A DNA stretch of 64,000 nucleotides, taken from positions 656,566 through 720,565 of the forward strand of contig NZ_CAMZOF010000002.1 of NCBI RefSeq assembly GCF_947331435.1, in the 5' to 3' direction. The notes under the pieces were generated by a model. The model did no database searches, was not told the DNA's origin, and saw only the letters and a list, made by a program, of their open reading frames with translations. This document shows, in pieces, positions 1 to 8,375 of the stretch (its first letter is position 1; every line of letters begins with the position of its first letter). This stretch comes from Pelagibius sp. Alg239-R121. Its GTDB lineage: Bacteria; Pseudomonadota; Alphaproteobacteria; Kiloniellales; Kiloniellaceae. A program made the translations under genes and the position numbers.

Positions 1-1288
1 GTCCACCGCCGACAGCGTCGTCGAGCGTCGCAGAGATGCAGAATGGGAAAGGCAAGGCGTCTTCTTCGGCCCAGCGGATCTCCGTAATCTCGGCGCCGGT
101 CAGTTCATCCGTCAATCCACTCTCGATCGCGCAGAGTCGAACTGCATGTCGAATATTGGGATCGGCATCCGCGCCGCGGCCGGTCCGCGGGCCAACCCAC
201 TCCTCGAAAATCAGGATGTCACCGTTCGCGAGATCGGGAAAATTTCCAGCCAGGGTGGCACGGGTGGCACCCCTGGTCAGACAGCATTCGGCATCGCCCC
301 ATTCGTAAAAATCCATCGCATTGTGGGCGGCGAACAGCTCCTTGTCGTGCAGTGGCTCAAACACCAGCGGCAGGCGGTTCAAAACCCGGTCGCGCGAAGC
401 AGGCGCGACGACCGGATCCAGCCCGGTCAGACGGGTCAGAAACTGTTCTTCGTTTTGCCGGATGATGACACCATCCACATCCACGCTGATCTGAATCCAG
501 ACCCGCGCGTTGCCGCCATCATGCATCTGATAATCGACCAACCGTGCATGCCTGCGAACCGACGAACGGCGGCGTGCAGTGGCCAGATAAGCCTCAGTCG
601 CGACCGCATCCTGAGCATAACTCAAGCGGTCTCCGGTGAAGGCCAGCATTTCCACCAAGGTAATCCCCAAATCAGCTGGATTGCGTTCGCGCCAGTCGGG
701 CATGATCTGCGCCATACGGTTGAGCATCAGGCGGCGGAAGCTCTGATAATCCTTGGCCAGATAGGAAATTGCCGGATTGTCCGTCAGATCGCCGGGGCAA
801 TCGTTGCGCGGCGCGCAGTCGAAGTCGGTCGGACATTCCACCTTGAAGGAAAAATCGACCTGGGAGAGAAGACGGTCGATTCCGGCAGGGGGCGACAGCG
901 CGCCCAAGGTCGATACCAGACGAAGCGTATAGGTCGCGTAGTCGCCATTGGAGCTGGTCCGCAAGACCAGAACCTGATCGGCCTCGGGCAAGGCGGTCAA
1001 GAACCCCGGCAAGCCTGCCTCGATCGGGTCGATCAGGCTTAGATCGGGAGCGTCGGCCCGGGTGACCCACTCAATTTCCACCCCAGTAATCCGCTCGCCA
1101 CCTGACAGCTCCAGATTATCAAGCGTCAGATCAGGCGCCGGCTTCAGAAAGCGCAGCAGCAACGTGCGTTGACGCGGCGTGTTCTCGGGCGCTTCCAGGT
1201 CCAGGACTTCGATGAAGTCGATACCGTTGAGAACGGCGTCCGCCAGCACGAGTTCCCGGCGGCGGGCATCGCAGCAGTGATAGATCAC
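1..1288 (-). CDS. eCIS baseplate J-like protein (Pvc11/gp6-like), 3' end outside window
   Basis: The frame stays open for about 429 codons from a GTG at 1288 to the window edge, so the gene is partial. The GTG overlaps the gp25 stop as GTGA. The deduced protein contains a stretch around residues 190-260 (SYLAKDYQSFRRLMLNRMAQ, then ADLGITLVEMLAF and DRLSYAQDAVATEAYL) typical of the Pvc11/Afp11 baseplate-J family, which forms the wedge ring around the spike in contractile injection systems. Several plus-strand frames overlap it but lack family features. The start codon is GTG, so ATG-only gene finding would miss this gene. The assignment is firm for the family; the full length is unknown. Confidence 0.85.
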   Translation of the reverse strand, partial: MIYHCCDARRRELVLADAVLNGIDFIEVLDLEAPENTPRQRTLLLRFLKPAPDLTLDNLELSGGERITGVEIEWVTRADAPDLSLIDPIEAGLPGFLTALPEADQVLVLRTSSNGDYATYTLRLVSTLGALSPPAGIDRLLSQVDFSFKVECPTDFDCAPRNDCPGDLTDNPAISYLAKDYQSFRRLMLNRMAQIMPDWRERNPADLGITLVEMLAFTGDRLSYAQDAVATEAYLATARRRSSVRRHARLVDYQMHDGGNARVWIQISVDVDGVIIRQNEEQFLTRLTGLDPVVAPASRDRVLNRLPLVFEPLHDKELFAAHNAMDFYEWGDAECCLTRGATRATLAGNFPDLANGDILIFEEWVGPRTGRGADADPNIRHAVRLCAIESGLTDELTGAEITEIRWAEEDALPFPFCISATLDDAVGGG

Positions 1289-1647
1289 GGTCCGCCTCCC
1301 ATCTCAAACTCAGCCAGCTGCTGCGTATCATCGCTCAACAGACGATAGGCAATGCGAATGCGCAGCGCGGAGTCTTCGGCTTCGGTTTGAACGCCATCCA
1401 CGACGATCCGCTGCCCAAGATTTTGCTGCAAAGCGCCTTTGATCATGAATTCGGCAGTCGCAGCGGCCTCGGGGCTGGCGGCAGCAAAAACCAGTTGAAG
1501 AATGCCTGCGCCGAATTCGGGGCGGTTCACCCGCTCGCCGGGTGAGGTGAAGAGAATCTGCTCGATCAGATTTCGGACATGCTCGGCTTCCGACACATTG
1601 GCGGTGCGGTCGCGCCCGTCGAAATGATATGGGAAATCGATCTGCAT
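1285..1647 (-). CDS. gp25-like baseplate wedge protein (gpW/gp25 family)
   Basis: A 120-residue protein starting MQIDFPYHFD with the family signature: a short N-terminal region, HVRNLIEQILFTSPGERV near residues 23-40, RPEFGAGILQLVF near 42-54 and a C-terminal strand with RIRIAYRLL. In contractile tails this protein joins the baseplate wedges and nucleates the sheath. I chose the ATG at 1647 because it falls 5 bp after the PAAR gene and removes an unrelated N-terminal extension that overlaps that gene. The stop overlaps the GTG of the baseplate-J gene, implying translational coupling. Confidence 0.9.
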   Translation of the reverse strand: MQIDFPYHFDGRDRTANVSEAEHVRNLIEQILFTSPGERVNRPEFGAGILQLVFAAASPEAAATAEFMIKGALQQNLGQRIVVDGVQTEAEDSALRIRIAYRLLSDDTQQLAEFEMGGGP

Positions 1648-1652
1648 GCGCC

Positions 1653-1973
1653 TTAGCTCCCGATCACGCGGGTTTGGGCTTGAATGGGCAGCATCGGCGT
1701 TCCGGTCGGCACGCAGGTGCTGACGCTGTCCTGCAGAACGACCGGCGCACCACCGGCAAATACCCGGGTCGCGGCAACAACGAACGTGCCGGTAACGCAG
1801 GGTCCGTTGCCGCCGGGCGGCACGAAGCCACAACCTGCGACCACCCAGGGAGAGGTCTGTGTCACCGCCGGCTGCCCGGACAGCAGAACCCGGGGAAAGG
1901 GAGTGGTTGGCGTCGCCTGGCCACCGTGACTGCAGGTGACCGTCGCACCGAGATGGAGTATGGGACCTGGCAT
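1653..1973 (-). CDS. PAAR-like spike tip protein (Pvc10-like)
   Basis: A 106-residue protein beginning MPGPILHLGATVTCSHGGQA. The H-x-G-x-x-V-x-C-x-H-G-G start and the following short beta-rich Pro/Gly/Val repeats resemble eCIS tip proteins that cap the beta-helical spike and bind a metal ion. It lies between the gpV-like spike (13 bp upstream) and gp25, the expected place for a tip gene. Cysteines at about 14, 49, 59 and 87 could hold the fold or metal. The assignment rests on family pattern plus position. Confidence 0.8.
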   Translation of the reverse strand: MPGPILHLGATVTCSHGGQATPTTPFPRVLLSGQPAVTQTSPWVVAGCGFVPPGGNGPCVTGTFVVAATRVFAGGAPVVLQDSVSTCVPTGTPMLPIQAQTRVIGS

Positions 1974-1986
1974 GCTCTTCCCTTTC

Positions 1987-2496
1987 TCAGATGACCGTCA
2001 ACGCGCCGTTGTTGATGGTAACGGCCGGTCCGGTCATCACGATGGACGCCCCCCGGCCGTTCTGGATGTAAATCCCGGTATCATTGACGATAAGCGACGC
2101 ACCGGTCGCCGTTTTCAATACGATCCCGCCGGTCGGCCCGGGCAAATCCGTGACCGTGATGCCGTTTTGCAGAAGCGTCTGCATGGTCATCGCAGAAACA
2201 CCCGGAGGCGTTAGTTGATGAAGCACCGGCACCTCAGCGGCTGAGCCGAAATAGCAGCCGGTCCAGATCGGATAATCCGGATCGCCACGCTCGAACTCGA
2301 TCCAGACGCCGGCTCCGATCGGCGGCACACCCATATTGGCCGTTTGAATGCCCGCGACCGGAAAACAGGGCATCGCCCAACTGGTCAGGGCAATGGAGGA
2401 AACATCCGGCACGATTGCCTGAATACGACCGGTCAACATGGGATCGATATTGTTGACCACCGTCCCGCGATATTTGCCGTAATAGGTTTCTGTCAT
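1987..2496 (-). CDS. gpV/gp5-like spike protein (OB-fold plus beta-helix)
   Basis: A 169-residue protein. The first ~90 residues (YYGKYRGTVVNNIDPMLTGR, then GAGVWIEFERGDPDYPIW) form the classic OB-fold of phage baseplate assembly protein V and VgrG/gp5. The remainder is a repetitive TGGIVLKTATGASLIV-type beta-helix that would make the puncturing spike. In Photorhabdus PVC and Afp the hub and spike are fused in one protein (Pvc8); here they are two genes, the gpD-like hub (2493-3620) and this spike, joined by an ATGA overlap at 2493-2496. The PAAR tip gene follows. Confidence 0.9.
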   Translation of the reverse strand: MTETYYGKYRGTVVNNIDPMLTGRIQAIVPDVSSIALTSWAMPCFPVAGIQTANMGVPPIGAGVWIEFERGDPDYPIWTGCYFGSAAEVPVLHQLTPPGVSAMTMQTLLQNGITVTDLPGPTGGIVLKTATGASLIVNDTGIYIQNGRGASIVMTGPAVTINNGALTVI

Positions 2497-3620
2497 GCCG
2501 GAACCGATGTTTGTGTGGGCAAAAGCCCGTTGCGTTTAAGGGTGAAAGACTGCTTGTAGGCGCCGCGCGTCAGCTCATGCGTTACGCTGTCGACGTAGTG
2601 AACGCCGTCGTAGGCTTGACCGGCGCCACGCACGCCAACCAGAGAGCGGGCCTTAAGAATCCTGCCGTAGCGAACCACGTCGATCTTTCCGGTACCCGTG
2701 ACCGCGTCGGCGTGCTGAGCCGCGTAAGCAAATCCGCGAACGACGGCTTCAAAAGGATTCAGGCGGGCGGTGTCGCGCAGGCGGGTGATCTTTGGCGGCA
2801 ACGGCGGAATCGCGCCCAAGGGTGGGTGAAACGGGATTGCCGACGGAATCGGAATGGGGATCGGTGCCTTGGTCAACTGGTTCTGTATAAACACGATCGG
2901 GATCTCTGTGCCGTCTTTGTTAAAGGTAAAACTCAGCTCCTCGGCATTGGTCGGACTGCCGGACTCGATCGTCAGGGCGGGCTGTACATCGCCGATACGA
3001 ACCTCGGGGCCCCAGTAGGCAAAGCTGGTGGCCGGTGCAGGGCCGGGCTTCATGAAAAAGGTGTACCCTGCCTCGCCAGCGAGCATGCGGATGTATTCGA
3101 GATCCGTATCTTGATGCCGGGGCAGTTTTTCGGTCGGCAGGGGCGGCCCTTCGAGAGACGGAATGACTTGTGGAATCAGGCCCAGCCAGGCATATTTGGC
3201 CAGGATCAAGTTGACCCGGACAAAAGGCGGCATCGCGATGTAGGGCAGACCCGAGAAATCGAAAAGCTCCATGGTCGCCGTGAGATCTTTGCCCATCACC
3301 TTCAGCATAGCGGGTGCGCCGCCGGTGCCCGGATTCAACTCCGTACGGGTTACGACACCATTGATCAGTGGCGTCGCACGGCCATTCACGGTGGCAATGA
3401 GTGCGACACGAAGGATCGGAAGTGCGGATCCGCCTGCGAGCAGAAAAATTGTGTTGAGCGGAGAATTCTTTTCCAGCGCGAACAGCAGATCGAATCCGCT
3501 TTGTGTTTCGCCCGAGTTTTCGTGGACCGTAACGGATTGGAGGGCATCGACAACGGGACGTGGCGCCGCGATCGGCACACCCGGTCCAAACATCACCGTA
3601 AGATCGACGCCCTTGATCAT
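2493..3620 (-). CDS. gpD-like tail hub protein (gp27/VgrG N-terminal-like)
   Basis: A 375-residue protein with the phage late-control gpD/gp27 hub pattern, including LILAKYAWLGLIP, DLEYIRMLAGEAGYTFF and a C-terminal VGVRGAGQAYDGVHYVDSV region leading to THELTRGAYKQSF. It would form the trimeric hub under the tube to which the spike attaches. I chose the ATG at 3620 because AGGAAGG lies 11 bases upstream and this leaves a 7-bp gap after the LysM gene; the ATG at 3653 would overlap that gene. It ends in an ATGA overlap with the spike gene. Confidence 0.88.
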   Translation of the reverse strand: MIKGVDLTVMFGPGVPIAAPRPVVDALQSVTVHENSGETQSGFDLLFALEKNSPLNTIFLLAGGSALPILRVALIATVNGRATPLINGVVTRTELNPGTGGAPAMLKVMGKDLTATMELFDFSGLPYIAMPPFVRVNLILAKYAWLGLIPQVIPSLEGPPLPTEKLPRHQDTDLEYIRMLAGEAGYTFFMKPGPAPATSFAYWGPEVRIGDVQPALTIESGSPTNAEELSFTFNKDGTEIPIVFIQNQLTKAPIPIPIPSAIPFHPPLGAIPPLPPKITRLRDTARLNPFEAVVRGFAYAAQHADAVTGTGKIDVVRYGRILKARSLVGVRGAGQAYDGVHYVDSVTHELTRGAYKQSFTLKRNGLLPTQTSVPA

Positions 3621-3627
3621 ACCAATG

Positions 3628-3987
3628 TCATCCTTCCTCGGGCCCGGGCACACCTTGCGGCAGAGTTATGCGCACGTCGGCGCCCTCTTCTTCCAGCTCC
3701 TCCGCCCAGAGGCTGCCGTTAGCGTCGCAAAGCATCCAAAAGGCTTCGGGATTCCCGACCTCCGCGGCAGTGATCTGATCCAACCGCTCGCCCTGCAGGA
3801 CACGGCGCAGGCGCAGCGTATGAAAGGACTCCGGTTGCGGCGCAAAGCGGCGCTGCAGATAGGTGGTCGCGACCCCATCCGCTCCGACAATCACGCTTGT
3901 GGGAACTCCGTGATATCGGCTTTCGGGTGGAAAATCTGTGCGCTCGACAACACCGGCCTCGAACATGGCCTGAATGGGGTTTTTCAT
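3628..3987 (-). CDS. LysM-like eCIS baseplate/adaptor protein
   Basis: A 119-residue protein. Residues ~1-60 are a beta-rich lead with YHGVPTSVIVGADG and a TYLQRRFAPQPE segment. Residues ~80-119 (VLQGERLDQITAAEVGNPEAF) read as a LysM/gpX-type repeat. Such small LysM proteins sit between the CIS_tube protein and the hub in eCIS and phage tails and are thought to link tube and hub. ATGA overlap with the preceding CIS_tube gene (3984-3987). The role is inferred from position and the LysM-like pattern. Confidence 0.72.
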   Translation of the reverse strand: MKNPIQAMFEAGVVERTDFPPESRYHGVPTSVIVGADGVATTYLQRRFAPQPESFHTLRLRRVLQGERLDQITAAEVGNPEAFWMLCDANGSLWAEELEEEGADVRITLPQGVPGPEEG

Positions 3988-4640
3988 GGCAGACCTCCGA
4001 TGCCGAAGTCAGCAAGCGGACCACTGGCAGAGCGGGAAGCAAGCTGTTCCTTGCCTTGCAGATAAGCCATGAAGAGGCCGCTGCCGCGATGTTTGAACCC
4101 GAGGTCATCGACGCTCAGGACCCTCAGACTAAGACTGACTTTGGCGCGGATTGGATTCAGCGCGGCATCGAAGAATTCTTCGGTGATCGATAGATCGGTG
4201 ACGCGCACAGGCACCACCCGGTTGCGGCTCCAGACGAAAAGCGCGAGCGGTGTTTCAGCAGGTGTGATTTCGAAACTTCCGGCATCCGACTGGGCATTCT
4301 GCCGCTCCAGCTGCGCTACGCTCGGATGCAGCAGGGTCTCCATTGCCGAAAGGGCCGGGAAGATGCCGGCCTCCACGGCATCGGCATTCTGCTTTGGAAA
4401 CTCCAACTGATCGGTGGCATCAAGCTCGGCTTCCAGGGTGATGGTCTCAACCGCCGGGCCCGTCAACCGCAGAGGTTGCGAACGGTCCGGCTCATCCTGG
4501 ATCGACTGAACCTGAAGCGATCGCTGCAGAGTTTCAGATGCATATTGCAGCGTAATGATACGCTCGATCGCACCGCTCTCCGGCTCTATCAAAACAAGCC
4601 CGGCGCGGGTGAGTTTCGGGGATCTGGGAAAGCCTGTCAT
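3984..4640 (-). CDS. CIS_tube-family tube initiator (Pvc7-like N-terminal domain)
   Basis: A 218-residue protein that opens with KLTRAGLVLIEPESG, ERIITLQYASETLQRSLQVQ and a GPAVETITLEAELDATD block. This is the signature of the contractile-injection-system tube protein domain found at the N-terminus of Pvc7/Afp7, which starts tube assembly on the hub. Pvc7 carries a C-terminal LysM; here the LysM part is a separate downstream gene joined by ATGA. It is the first structural gene after the three DUF4157 genes, with a 58-bp gap after the last of them. Confidence 0.85.
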   Translation of the reverse strand: MTGFPRSPKLTRAGLVLIEPESGAIERIITLQYASETLQRSLQVQSIQDEPDRSQPLRLTGPAVETITLEAELDATDQLEFPKQNADAVEAGIFPALSAMETLLHPSVAQLERQNAQSDAGSFEITPAETPLALFVWSRNRVVPVRVTDLSITEEFFDAALNPIRAKVSLSLRVLSVDDLGFKHRGSGLFMAYLQGKEQLASRSASGPLADFGIGGLP

Positions 4641-4698
4641 CTTGGTTCTGCTTTCATCCTAAATTCGAAGTCCGCTGACGCATTTTTCTCTCGCGGCT

Positions 4699-6522
4699 TC
4701 ATGGTGCCGGCCGGGGATATCTGGTTTCAAAAAAGGCAAAGGTCCTGGGACGCAACGCGCGGAGTCTGGCCGGGTCGGCCATGTAGAGCATGAAGGACTC
4801 GGCAAAGAGCTCCTCATAGTCGGAATCCGAATAGGTCGTGACCCCGCGCCGCAGAGTCGCCACAGAACCTTCGGGGGTATTCCGGGTAGCTGTTTCATCC
4901 TCGACACCGTCAGCGCGGACTGCGACCCGGAACGCAGGGGTCCGATCCGTCGCCTCGAATTCCCGATTGTATTCGCCGTCCGCATCCTGCTTGAATCGCG
5001 AACCTGAGAGCGAGCGCTGCTGCAGCAATCGCCGACGTGCGGCTGGCGTTTGGCCTGCAGCGTCGAATCTGTTCCACTCAGCCTCCAGCGGGCGCAGATC
5101 CAATGCGTGGCCGATTTCATGCACCAGATTACGCACGGCCTGGGAATGCCCGCCAAACCGCAAGGAGCTCGTGCTGAAGCTATCGTCGAACATCTCTACT
5201 ACGTCGTTGACTTCATCGTAGTGTGCCGGCTCGCCGCCGGGGGCATCACCGCTCCGCCGCGCGAAGGTGAGGCCGTTTGCTGCAGTCACGGCGGCCGGAG
5301 TTAGGAGATGAAGCGCTTGATGGAGCGAGGAATATTCGCCGGCAGTCCACGTTCCCGTCAGAGTGAATGTGCTGCCTCCGACCGTGACACTCGTTGGTAC
5401 ATCCGCTTGTGCAGGCGTGGCAGTCTCGGCCCCGATGTCTTCGATCAGCATGACATGGGTGCTCGTTGCACTAGGTCCCTGACCCGTGACGTGCGTGAAG
5501 CGCGTAAAGCGATAAACCCGATGCGCGCCACCATGTGCCGAAAGATCCAGTGCAACTTCGATGCTCGTGCTCAGGGGCAACGCATTGGTGTTCCCTCCGA
5601 GCCAGGCGCCCATGCTCCCGAGCCCCACATGAAGCGATGCGTCTATCCCCGGGTCGAAACTGTTGGTGGCGCCAATCGATCGGGTTGAACCATGCCGTCC
5701 GCTGTCGTTTACCTCGAAATACTCCGTGACGATGGCCGCCGGAATATCGATGGGAATCGCGGATACCTGGATTTCCCGTCGTTCATTCTGGGGTATGGCA
5801 CCAAGGCTGGTTGGCTGGCGTTGCAGAACCCCGCCTCTGGAACCGCCTTTCGCGACCTGCTGAAAAGTGTGGGTCAGCTCATGCGCCAGCAAATGGCGCC
5901 CTGCGGATGATTGCGGAGCATATTCCCCTGTGGCGAAAGCGATATGATTCCGCAGAGTATAAGCGCGCGCATTGATGCCGCGGGCCGCGGATTGCGCCTC
6001 GGATCCGGTGTGAATACGGACATGCGAAAGGTCGCGCCCAAAACGCGGCTCGAAATAGCCGCGCGCGGACAGTGACAGAGGTTGGCCGCCGGAGGCGACC
6101 GCGCGTGCCGCAAGTTGGGTTGGCGACGTTTGCGCTGGCGCCCTGTTAGAAACCGCCTGCGGACCCGCCAGCTTGGCCTGCAGCGTTTCTTCCTCGTCTT
6201 CTTCATCGCTTTGACGCTGCACCAAGGGTGAGATGGGCAGCACGGCAGTCTGCCCAACCGGCCGGTCGGACACGACTCGGTCGGACACGACTCGGTCGGA
6301 CACGACCTGATCGGCAATACGGTCTGCTTCTTGTTCGTACCGATCGCCAGGAGTATTTACAGAAAGTTTAGGCTGAACAGAGAGCTTGGCTCCCAACGCA
6401 CAGCCATCGCACTTGCCGGTAATTCCAGCCGTTTCACCGCAAGAACAGGCGTCCCGCAACGTTGACCGGGCTTGTACGGCAGCGGTTTCAGCGATGGCTT
6501 GGCTGCCCTGTCTCATTGCCAT
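4699..6522 (-). CDS. DUF4157 eCIS-associated protein with C-terminal HEIGH metallopeptidase-like domain
   Basis: A 607-residue protein. Residues ~25-41 contain a CxC...CxxC cysteine cluster (C26, C28, C38, C41). Residues ~58-74 have the PGDRYEQEADRIADQVV motif and ~75-88 three copies of VVSDR/P. An acidic linker follows, then a DUF4157 domain (~140-222) with HELTHTFQQ, HExxH at 214-218. The C-terminal half (250-607) has a second motif, VHEIGHALDL (HExxH at 468-472), and ELFAESFMLY near 571-580 that could supply the third zinc ligand. DUF4157 is a marker of eCIS loci and several members are loaded cargos. I infer a protease effector. It overlaps the upstream DUF4157 gene by 10 bp and shares its N-terminus. 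Substrate unknown. Confidence 0.82.
   Translation of the reverse strand: MAMRQGSQAIAETAAVQARSTLRDACSCGETAGITGKCDGCALGAKLSVQPKLSVNTPGDRYEQEADRIADQVVSDRVVSDRVVSDRPVGQTAVLPISPLVQRQSDEEDEEETLQAKLAGPQAVSNRAPAQTSPTQLAARAVASGGQPLSLSARGYFEPRFGRDLSHVRIHTGSEAQSAARGINARAYTLRNHIAFATGEYAPQSSAGRHLLAHELTHTFQQVAKGGSRGGVLQRQPTSLGAIPQNERREIQVSAIPIDIPAAIVTEYFEVNDSGRHGSTRSIGATNSFDPGIDASLHVGLGSMGAWLGGNTNALPLSTSIEVALDLSAHGGAHRVYRFTRFTHVTGQGPSATSTHVMLIEDIGAETATPAQADVPTSVTVGGSTFTLTGTWTAGEYSSLHQALHLLTPAAVTAANGLTFARRSGDAPGGEPAHYDEVNDVVEMFDDSFSTSSLRFGGHSQAVRNLVHEIGHALDLRPLEAEWNRFDAAGQTPAARRRLLQQRSLSGSRFKQDADGEYNREFEATDRTPAFRVAVRADGVEDETATRNTPEGSVATLRRGVTTYSDSDYEELFAESFMLYMADPARLRALRPRTFAFFETRYPRPAP
6267..6312 (+). repeat. 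15-bp tandem repeat, three copies, inside a DUF4157 gene
   Basis: On the plus strand the unit GTCGGACACGACTCG occurs twice, followed by a third copy diverging at its last bases. On the coding (minus) strand it encodes a repeated DRVVS pentapeptide in the linker between the YEQEADRIADQVV motif and the acidic linker. The unit is in frame (15 bp), so copy-number change would alter linker length without a frameshift. The paralogue at 6513-8375 lacks it. Confidence 0.85.
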
Positions 6523-8375
6523 TTCCGTTTCCGCTTGAGGTCTTCGCCTTTTGGCTGCTTATGAGGATTGGTCAAAGGAAACTTGTCGGCATCGGCTTCG
6601 ATGGTTTTGGCGTCACCGAAGACGGACTTGGGAGGCGAACCGCAGAGCGGGTCGGTTTGGTCGCAGTTTCTCGCTCTATCCTTGGCAGGTTTGCGATCCC
6701 AGGACTCCCGCAGGCGTTCGATCATTCCCGCATTTTGTGGAATATATGGCGTCAATAGCGCTTTCGCCCGGCCTTCAATCTGCATGACAGGAAGATCGTC
6801 GAGCCTTGCGTTTATGCAAGTGTCAAAGTCTCCGCCGGCCAGGGCGCAGATGTCCTGATCGTTCATCGAAGCCGCGGAATGTTCATCCTTCATCATGGAT
6901 TGATCGGCAAGCGGATCGAAGTCCCGGCCCATCTGCTCGCGGAACCAAAAGAGCCGGTCCTTAAAAACCATGTTCTCATTGGCGGCATGGCCCTCGATAT
7001 AGTTGTACCGGTCTTCAAGACCGAGCAGATGATGGGCCTCGTGCGCGATGGTTTGGGGATCGCCGACCCAATTGCCTGAATTTGTCCATTGCGACGGATC
7101 CACGCCCACAGTGAAAATGTCTTGTGCACCGTTCTTTTTCACGAAATCGATGTCCAGCGTGTAACCGCGGGTCGAGGAGGCCTTTTCGATCGCGTCAACG
7201 ATGGCCTTGGTGCGCTTGACGTCGTCTTCAGTCCCCTTGCCCTTGGGTTTCAGCAGGACTTTCATACGCACGACGATGTTCGTGGGATCGGTCCGATCGA
7301 CCTGAAACTCCTTGCCCCCTTCGCCCTTCCTGGATACGAAATTCGGTTCGGAACGATCGGCGATGTCCTCTTCAACGCCGGAAAGTTTGCCCGCAGTTGG
7401 GTCGGCCAGGCGGGTCTCCTCTTTCTTTTCGGCCTTTTCGGTCATATCCCGATTCTCGTCTGCCAGTTTGTCACCTGACGCCATGGGTGTATTGAACATG
7501 AGCAGTAGCTTGTCGATGTAATACATCGGGCAGGCACTGTTGCGGGCGCCGTCGATGATGTGGCGGGTATAACCCTTGGCCCTCCAGTCCAACTTCCTCA
7601 AATAAACCGCGTGATTCAAAGCCTCATCGGCCTTTTTCTCAAAATCTTCTTTCGTGCCGGTGGGGATTTTCGCCGGATCACTGGGGCAGGTCCGGCGGAT
7701 CGTCCGGCCGCCGTTCTGCTGGAAGGTATGGGTCAGCTCGTGCGCCAGAAGGTGACGGCCTCTCGGTGTTTCCGGCTCGTACTGCCCCGGGGCAAAAGCA
7801 ATGTGGTTCCCGAGCGTATAAGCCCGCGCATTGATGCCACGGGCGGCAGACTGCGCCTCTCCCCCGGTATGCAGACGGACGTGTGTAAGGTCATGGCCGA
7901 AACGTGGCTCAAAATAACTGCGGTCCGATCGCGAGAGTGGCCGTCCGCCAGAGGCAACCGCGCGAACCGCCGATTGGGTTGCGGTTGCTTGACCTGTCGT
8001 AGATTGTCCTGCTGTCGACTGTCCTGCCGCCGGCGATGTCGATTTGGCCTGCAGCATCTCCTCCTCTTCCTCCTCGGCATCGTTTTGCCGCTGCACAAGA
8101 GGTGAGATCGAAAGCGAGGACCTCAGCGGTGATGCCTGCCCCGGCGCAATCTCGCTGGAAACAACCTGATCAGCGATGCGGTCGGCCTCCTGCTCATACC
8201 GATCGCCCGGTGCGCTGATCGTCATCTTTGATTGGATGCCCAATTTCTCGGCCGAAGCGCAGCTGCCACACTTACCCGATATGCCGGCGGCTTCACCGCA
8301 GCTGCAGGCCCGCTGGATTTTCGTGTTCGCGACCGTCGGAGTCTCGGTCACGGCCTGATGATTCTGAACGCTCAT
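6513..8375 (-). CDS. DUF4157 eCIS-associated protein with metzincin-like protease domain
   Basis: A 620-residue paralogue of the next gene. It has an N-terminal CxC...CxxC cluster (C24, C26, C36, C39), the same PGDRYEQEADRIADQVV motif (~56-72), a poly-Glu linker (~101-106), a low-complexity AGQST repeat (~117-134) and a DUF4157 domain (~143-220, HELTH at 212-216). The C-terminal part holds HEAHHLLGLEDRY (445-457), an HExxHxxGxxD motif as in snapalysin-type metzincins, and SMM at 493-495, a plausible Met-turn. I infer an active zinc protease cargo. The start overlaps the preceding stop as ATGA. The lysine-rich tail (KGEDLKRKRKWQ) is unusual. Confidence 0.84.
   Translation of the reverse strand: MSVQNHQAVTETPTVANTKIQRACSCGEAAGISGKCGSCASAEKLGIQSKMTISAPGDRYEQEADRIADQVVSSEIAPGQASPLRSSLSISPLVQRQNDAEEEEEEMLQAKSTSPAAGQSTAGQSTTGQATATQSAVRAVASGGRPLSRSDRSYFEPRFGHDLTHVRLHTGGEAQSAARGINARAYTLGNHIAFAPGQYEPETPRGRHLLAHELTHTFQQNGGRTIRRTCPSDPAKIPTGTKEDFEKKADEALNHAVYLRKLDWRAKGYTRHIIDGARNSACPMYYIDKLLLMFNTPMASGDKLADENRDMTEKAEKKEETRLADPTAGKLSGVEEDIADRSEPNFVSRKGEGGKEFQVDRTDPTNIVVRMKVLLKPKGKGTEDDVKRTKAIVDAIEKASSTRGYTLDIDFVKKNGAQDIFTVGVDPSQWTNSGNWVGDPQTIAHEAHHLLGLEDRYNYIEGHAANENMVFKDRLFWFREQMGRDFDPLADQSMMKDEHSAASMNDQDICALAGGDFDTCINARLDDLPVMQIEGRAKALLTPYIPQNAGMIERLRESWDRKPAKDRARNCDQTDPLCGSPPKSVFGDAKTIEADADKFPLTNPHKQPKGEDLKRKRKWQ

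Noticed and set aside
146..1042. 298-codon plus-strand frame opposite the baseplate-J gene
   Set aside because: The minus strand encodes a clear baseplate-J protein from a GTG; the plus frame has no family features and is a GC-rich shadow.
2511..3722. 403-codon plus-strand frame opposite the gpD-like hub gene
   Set aside because: The antisense frame carries the recognisable hub protein in a coupled operon; this frame has no domain.
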